Shown here one piece after another: positions 61,852 through 64,000 of a DNA stretch of 64,000 bases (positions are counted from its first letter, which is position 1; every line of letters begins with the position of its first letter). The stretch comes from Pseudomonadota bacterium (lineage in GTDB: Bacteria > Pseudomonadota > Gammaproteobacteria > Burkholderiales > Burkholderiaceae_F), in NCBI GenBank assembly GCA_029778535.1, contig JAKOQB010000002.1:124001-188000 (forward strand), in the 5' to 3' direction. The translations under genes were made by a program, and so were the position numbers. The notes below the pieces were generated by a model that was not told the DNA's origin, did no database searches, and saw nothing but the letters and a program-made list of their open reading frames with translations.

Positions 61852-63128
61852 GCTCCGCCGTCACAGAGAACCGGAATCCGAATTCCTCCCGCCCGCGCCG
61901 CGTCGCGCTCGCCGCGCTCGCCGGCGTGTTCAGCCTCGCCGCCCTCGGCTACGGCGTGTACTGGTACCTGTTCGACCGCCACTACGAAAGCACCGACAAC
62001 GCCTACGTCGCCGGCAACCTGGTGCAGATCACGCCGCAGGTCGGCGGCACCGTGCTGGCGATCGAGGCCGACGAGACGGACTTCGTGCGCGCCGGCCAGC
62101 CGCTGGTGAAGCTCGACCCCGCCGACGCGAAGGTCGCACTCGAGCAGGCACAGGCGCAGCTGGCGCAAACGGTGCGCGAGGTGCGCACGCTGTACGCGAA
62201 CAACGCGTCGCAGGCGGCCGCGGTGGCGCTGCGCGACGCCGAGGTGGTCAAGGCGAAGAGCGACGTGGCCAAGGCGCAGGACGACCTGGCGCGGCGCCAG
62301 TCGCTGGCATCGACCGGCGCGGTGTCGGACGAGGAAATCCAGCACGCGGCCACCGCCTACGCGAACGCGAAGAGCGCGCTCGCCGCCGCGCAGGCCGCTG
62401 CCAACGCCGCGCGCGAACAACTGGCGGCCAACCAGGCGCTGACCGCGGGCACCACGCCCGAAAACCATCCGAACGTGCTGCGCGCCGCCGCGCGCGTGCG
62501 CGAGGCGTACCTGGCGCTGTCGCGCGTCGAGCTGCCCGCGCCGGTCACCGGCTACGTCGCCAAACGCAGCGTGCAGGTCGGCAGCCGGGTGCAGGTCGGC
62601 GCGCCGCTGATGTCGATCGTGCCGCTGAACCATGTGTGGGTCGAAGCGAACTTCAAGGAAGTGCAGCTGCGCAACATGCGCATCGGCCAGCCGGTCACGC
62701 TGACCGCGGATCTGTACGGCGGCCGTGTCGAGTACCACGGCACGATCGAGGGGCTGGGCATCGGCACCGGAGCCGCGTTCGCGCTGCTGCCGGCGCAGAA
62801 CGCGACCGGCAACTGGATCAAGGTCGTGCAGCGCGTGCCGGTGCGCGTCGCCCTCGATCCGCGCGAACTGGCCGCGCATCCGCTGCGGATCGGCCTGTCG
62901 ATGGAGGCGACGGTCGACGTGGCCGACCGCAGCGGCAAGATGCTCGCCGATGTGCCGCCCACGCAGCCGGCCGCGACCACCGAGGCGTTCGCCACATCAT
63001 CGCGCGCAGCCGATGCGATGATCGACCGCATCATCGCCGCCAACCTCGGCCACGCGATCGGCGCGCACAAGACGGCGCAGGCATCGGGCCGGCTCGCGCG
63101 TCACGCGCAGACGACCGCGCTCGACTGA
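61848..63128 (+). CDS. emrA: Membrane-fusion protein, EmrA/HlyD family
   Basis: 426 residues from ATG 61848, overlapping the NodT stop. One transmembrane helix (VALAALAGVFSLAALGYGVY) is near residue 20-40. Then come ESTDNAYVAGNLVQITPQVG, the lipoyl/barrel-sandwich motif, a coiled-coil hairpin (residues ~90-210), and VELPAPVTGYVAKRSVQVGS-like return strands. It links the inner-membrane EmrB transporter to the outer-membrane channel. The last 60 residues are an unusual tail. Confidence 0.92.
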   Translation: MSSAVTENRNPNSSRPRRVALAALAGVFSLAALGYGVYWYLFDRHYESTDNAYVAGNLVQITPQVGGTVLAIEADETDFVRAGQPLVKLDPADAKVALEQAQAQLAQTVREVRTLYANNASQAAAVALRDAEVVKAKSDVAKAQDDLARRQSLASTGAVSDEEIQHAATAYANAKSALAAAQAAANAAREQLAANQALTAGTTPENHPNVLRAAARVREAYLALSRVELPAPVTGYVAKRSVQVGSRVQVGAPLMSIVPLNHVWVEANFKEVQLRNMRIGQPVTLTADLYGGRVEYHGTIEGLGIGTGAAFALLPAQNATGNWIKVVQRVPVRVALDPRELAAHPLRIGLSMEATVDVADRSGKMLADVPPTQPAATTEAFATSSRAADAMIDRIIAANLGHAIGAHKTAQASGRLARHAQTTALD

Positions 63129-63139
63129 GCCGTCTCCCG

Positions 63140-64000
63140 ATGGCCGCCACCGCAGAAGAAAGGGGCCGACCGGCGCCGTCGCACGCGCATTCGCCGCTGG
63201 GCGGGACCGCGCTTGTGATCGGCACGCTCGCGCTGTCGCTGGCGACGTTCATGAACGTGCTCGACACGTCGATCGCCAACGTGTCGATCCCGGCGATCTC
63301 AGGCGACCTCGGCGTGGCGCCGAACCAGGGCACCTGGGTGATCACGTCGTTCGGCGTCGCCAACGCGATCTCGCTGCCGCTGACCGGCTGGCTGACGCAG
63401 CGCTTCGGGCAGGTGCGGCTGTTCGTCGGCAGCGTGGTGATGTTCGTGCTCGCGTCGTTCCTGTGCGGTCTGGCACCGAACCTCGAAACACTGATCGCGT
63501 TCCGCGTGCTGCAGGGCTTCGTCGCCGGGCCGATGATCCCGCTGTCGCAGACGCTGCTGCTGGCGAGCTATCCGCCGCGGCAATCCGGCACCGCGCTGGC
63601 GTTCTGGGGCATGACCACGCTGATCGCTCCGGTGGTCGGGCCGCTGGCGGGCGGCTGGATCACCGACAACATCGGCTGGCCGTGGATCTTCTTCATCAAC
63701 GTGCCGATCGGACTCGGCGCGGCGTTCGCCGCCTGGACGCTGTATCACCGGCGCGAAACACCGACGCGCAAGGTGCCGATCGACGGCCTCGGGCTCGCCT
63801 TGCTCGTGCTGTGGGTCGGCAGCCTGCAGGTGATGCTCGACAAGGGGCGCGAACTCGACTGGTTCGGATCGAACCAGATCGTGCTGCTCGCGATCGTCGC
63901 GGTGGTCGGGTTCGCGTTCTTCGTCGCGTGGGAGCTGACCGACGCGCATCCGGTGGTCGAGGTGCGCCTGTTCGCGCGCCGCAATTTCCTGTTCGCGACG
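63140..64000 (+). CDS. emrB: DHA2-family drug exporter EmrB, N-terminal part (3' end outside window)
   Basis: 287 residues in the window, frame open to the end. It starts 11 bases after emrA. Motifs of the 14-TM DHA2 family are visible: MNVLDTSIANVSIPAISGDL, SFGVANAISLPLTGWL, RFGQVRLF and VLQGFVAGPMIPLSQTLLL. It drives proton-coupled export of hydrophobic compounds through EmrA and the NodT channel. Only about eight of its membrane helices are included. Confidence 0.92.
   Translation, partial: MAATAEERGRPAPSHAHSPLGGTALVIGTLALSLATFMNVLDTSIANVSIPAISGDLGVAPNQGTWVITSFGVANAISLPLTGWLTQRFGQVRLFVGSVVMFVLASFLCGLAPNLETLIAFRVLQGFVAGPMIPLSQTLLLASYPPRQSGTALAFWGMTTLIAPVVGPLAGGWITDNIGWPWIFFINVPIGLGAAFAAWTLYHRRETPTRKVPIDGLGLALLVLWVGSLQVMLDKGRELDWFGSNQIVLLAIVAVVGFAFFVAWELTDAHPVVEVRLFARRNFLFAT

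Overview
The window is about two-thirds G+C by eye, densely coded, and reads as a chromosomal segment of a betaproteobacterium, most likely Burkholderiales. This is inferred from protein families and operon styles (multi-gene CoA-ester catabolic operon with a LivKHMGF transporter, NodT/EmrAB efflux cassette, PsrABC-type molybdoenzyme). I found no rRNA, tRNA, CRISPR array, integrase or complete insertion sequence.

Layout. (1) 1-9014: the end of DNA topoisomerase III, an HDOD signalling protein on the other strand, then a plus-strand run of housekeeping and accessory genes: membrane spermidine-synthase-like protein, fructosamine kinase, SET methyltransferase, DUF1993 protein, copper P-type ATPase. 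(2) 9149-11400: a multi-PAS sensor histidine kinase that carries one frameshift. (3) 11416-28603: the most interesting region, a minus-strand operon of about 17 kb. It has one good promoter that overlaps a 15-bp-arm inverted repeat (28557-28603). From the promoter it holds a decayed tricarboxylate-receptor (Bug/TctC) gene, a GntR/FadR regulator, HyuA and HyuB (hydantoinase/oxoprolinase/acetone-carboxylase superfamily), acyl-CoA dehydrogenase, enoyl-CoA hydratase, CaiB-type CoA-transferase, thiolase, a DUF35 thiolase partner, LivK, LivH, LivM, LivG, LivF, a two-piece AtuA, and a BKACE beta-keto acid cleavage enzyme. Most junctions are 1-4 bp stop/start overlaps. The logic is import, CoA activation, beta-oxidation-like steps and a terminal beta-keto acid cleavage; the substrate is unknown.

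(4) 28639-36485: mixed genes, including an exonuclease/GIY-YIG fusion, an alpha/beta hydrolase-OsmC fusion, glutathione S-transferase, an exported protein/sigma factor/anti-sigma-like set, QueC and an AtaL-like protein. (5) 36496-47476: a sulfur-redox neighbourhood with two multi-rhodanese exported proteins (one with a CxxCH haem motif), a YeeE/YedE pair, a PsrABC-like molybdoenzyme, a sigma/anti-sigma pair and a FadL-family porin. CRP/FNR-type palindromes precede three of these units. (6) 47872-54647: a CARDB-like protein, a membrane protein, a large Ser/Thr kinase with its ECF sigma factor, and a broken beta-propeller gene. A shared upstream sequence element links three of these units. (7) 54925-58047: two small hypothetical genes, then a Fur-boxed iron-uptake set (cupredoxin, FTR1 permease, outer-membrane barrel). 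(8) 58104-64000: an MFS exporter divergent from a MarR-NodT-EmrA-EmrB efflux operon, the last gene cut by the window end.

Three genes are visibly broken (9149-11400, 28196-28530, 53447-54647). In the histidine kinase, and at the 5' end of the beta-propeller gene, restoring one base in a short G or C run repairs the frame, so sequencing or assembly error must be considered there. The 28196-28530 remnant has a large internal deletion and looks like genuine decay.
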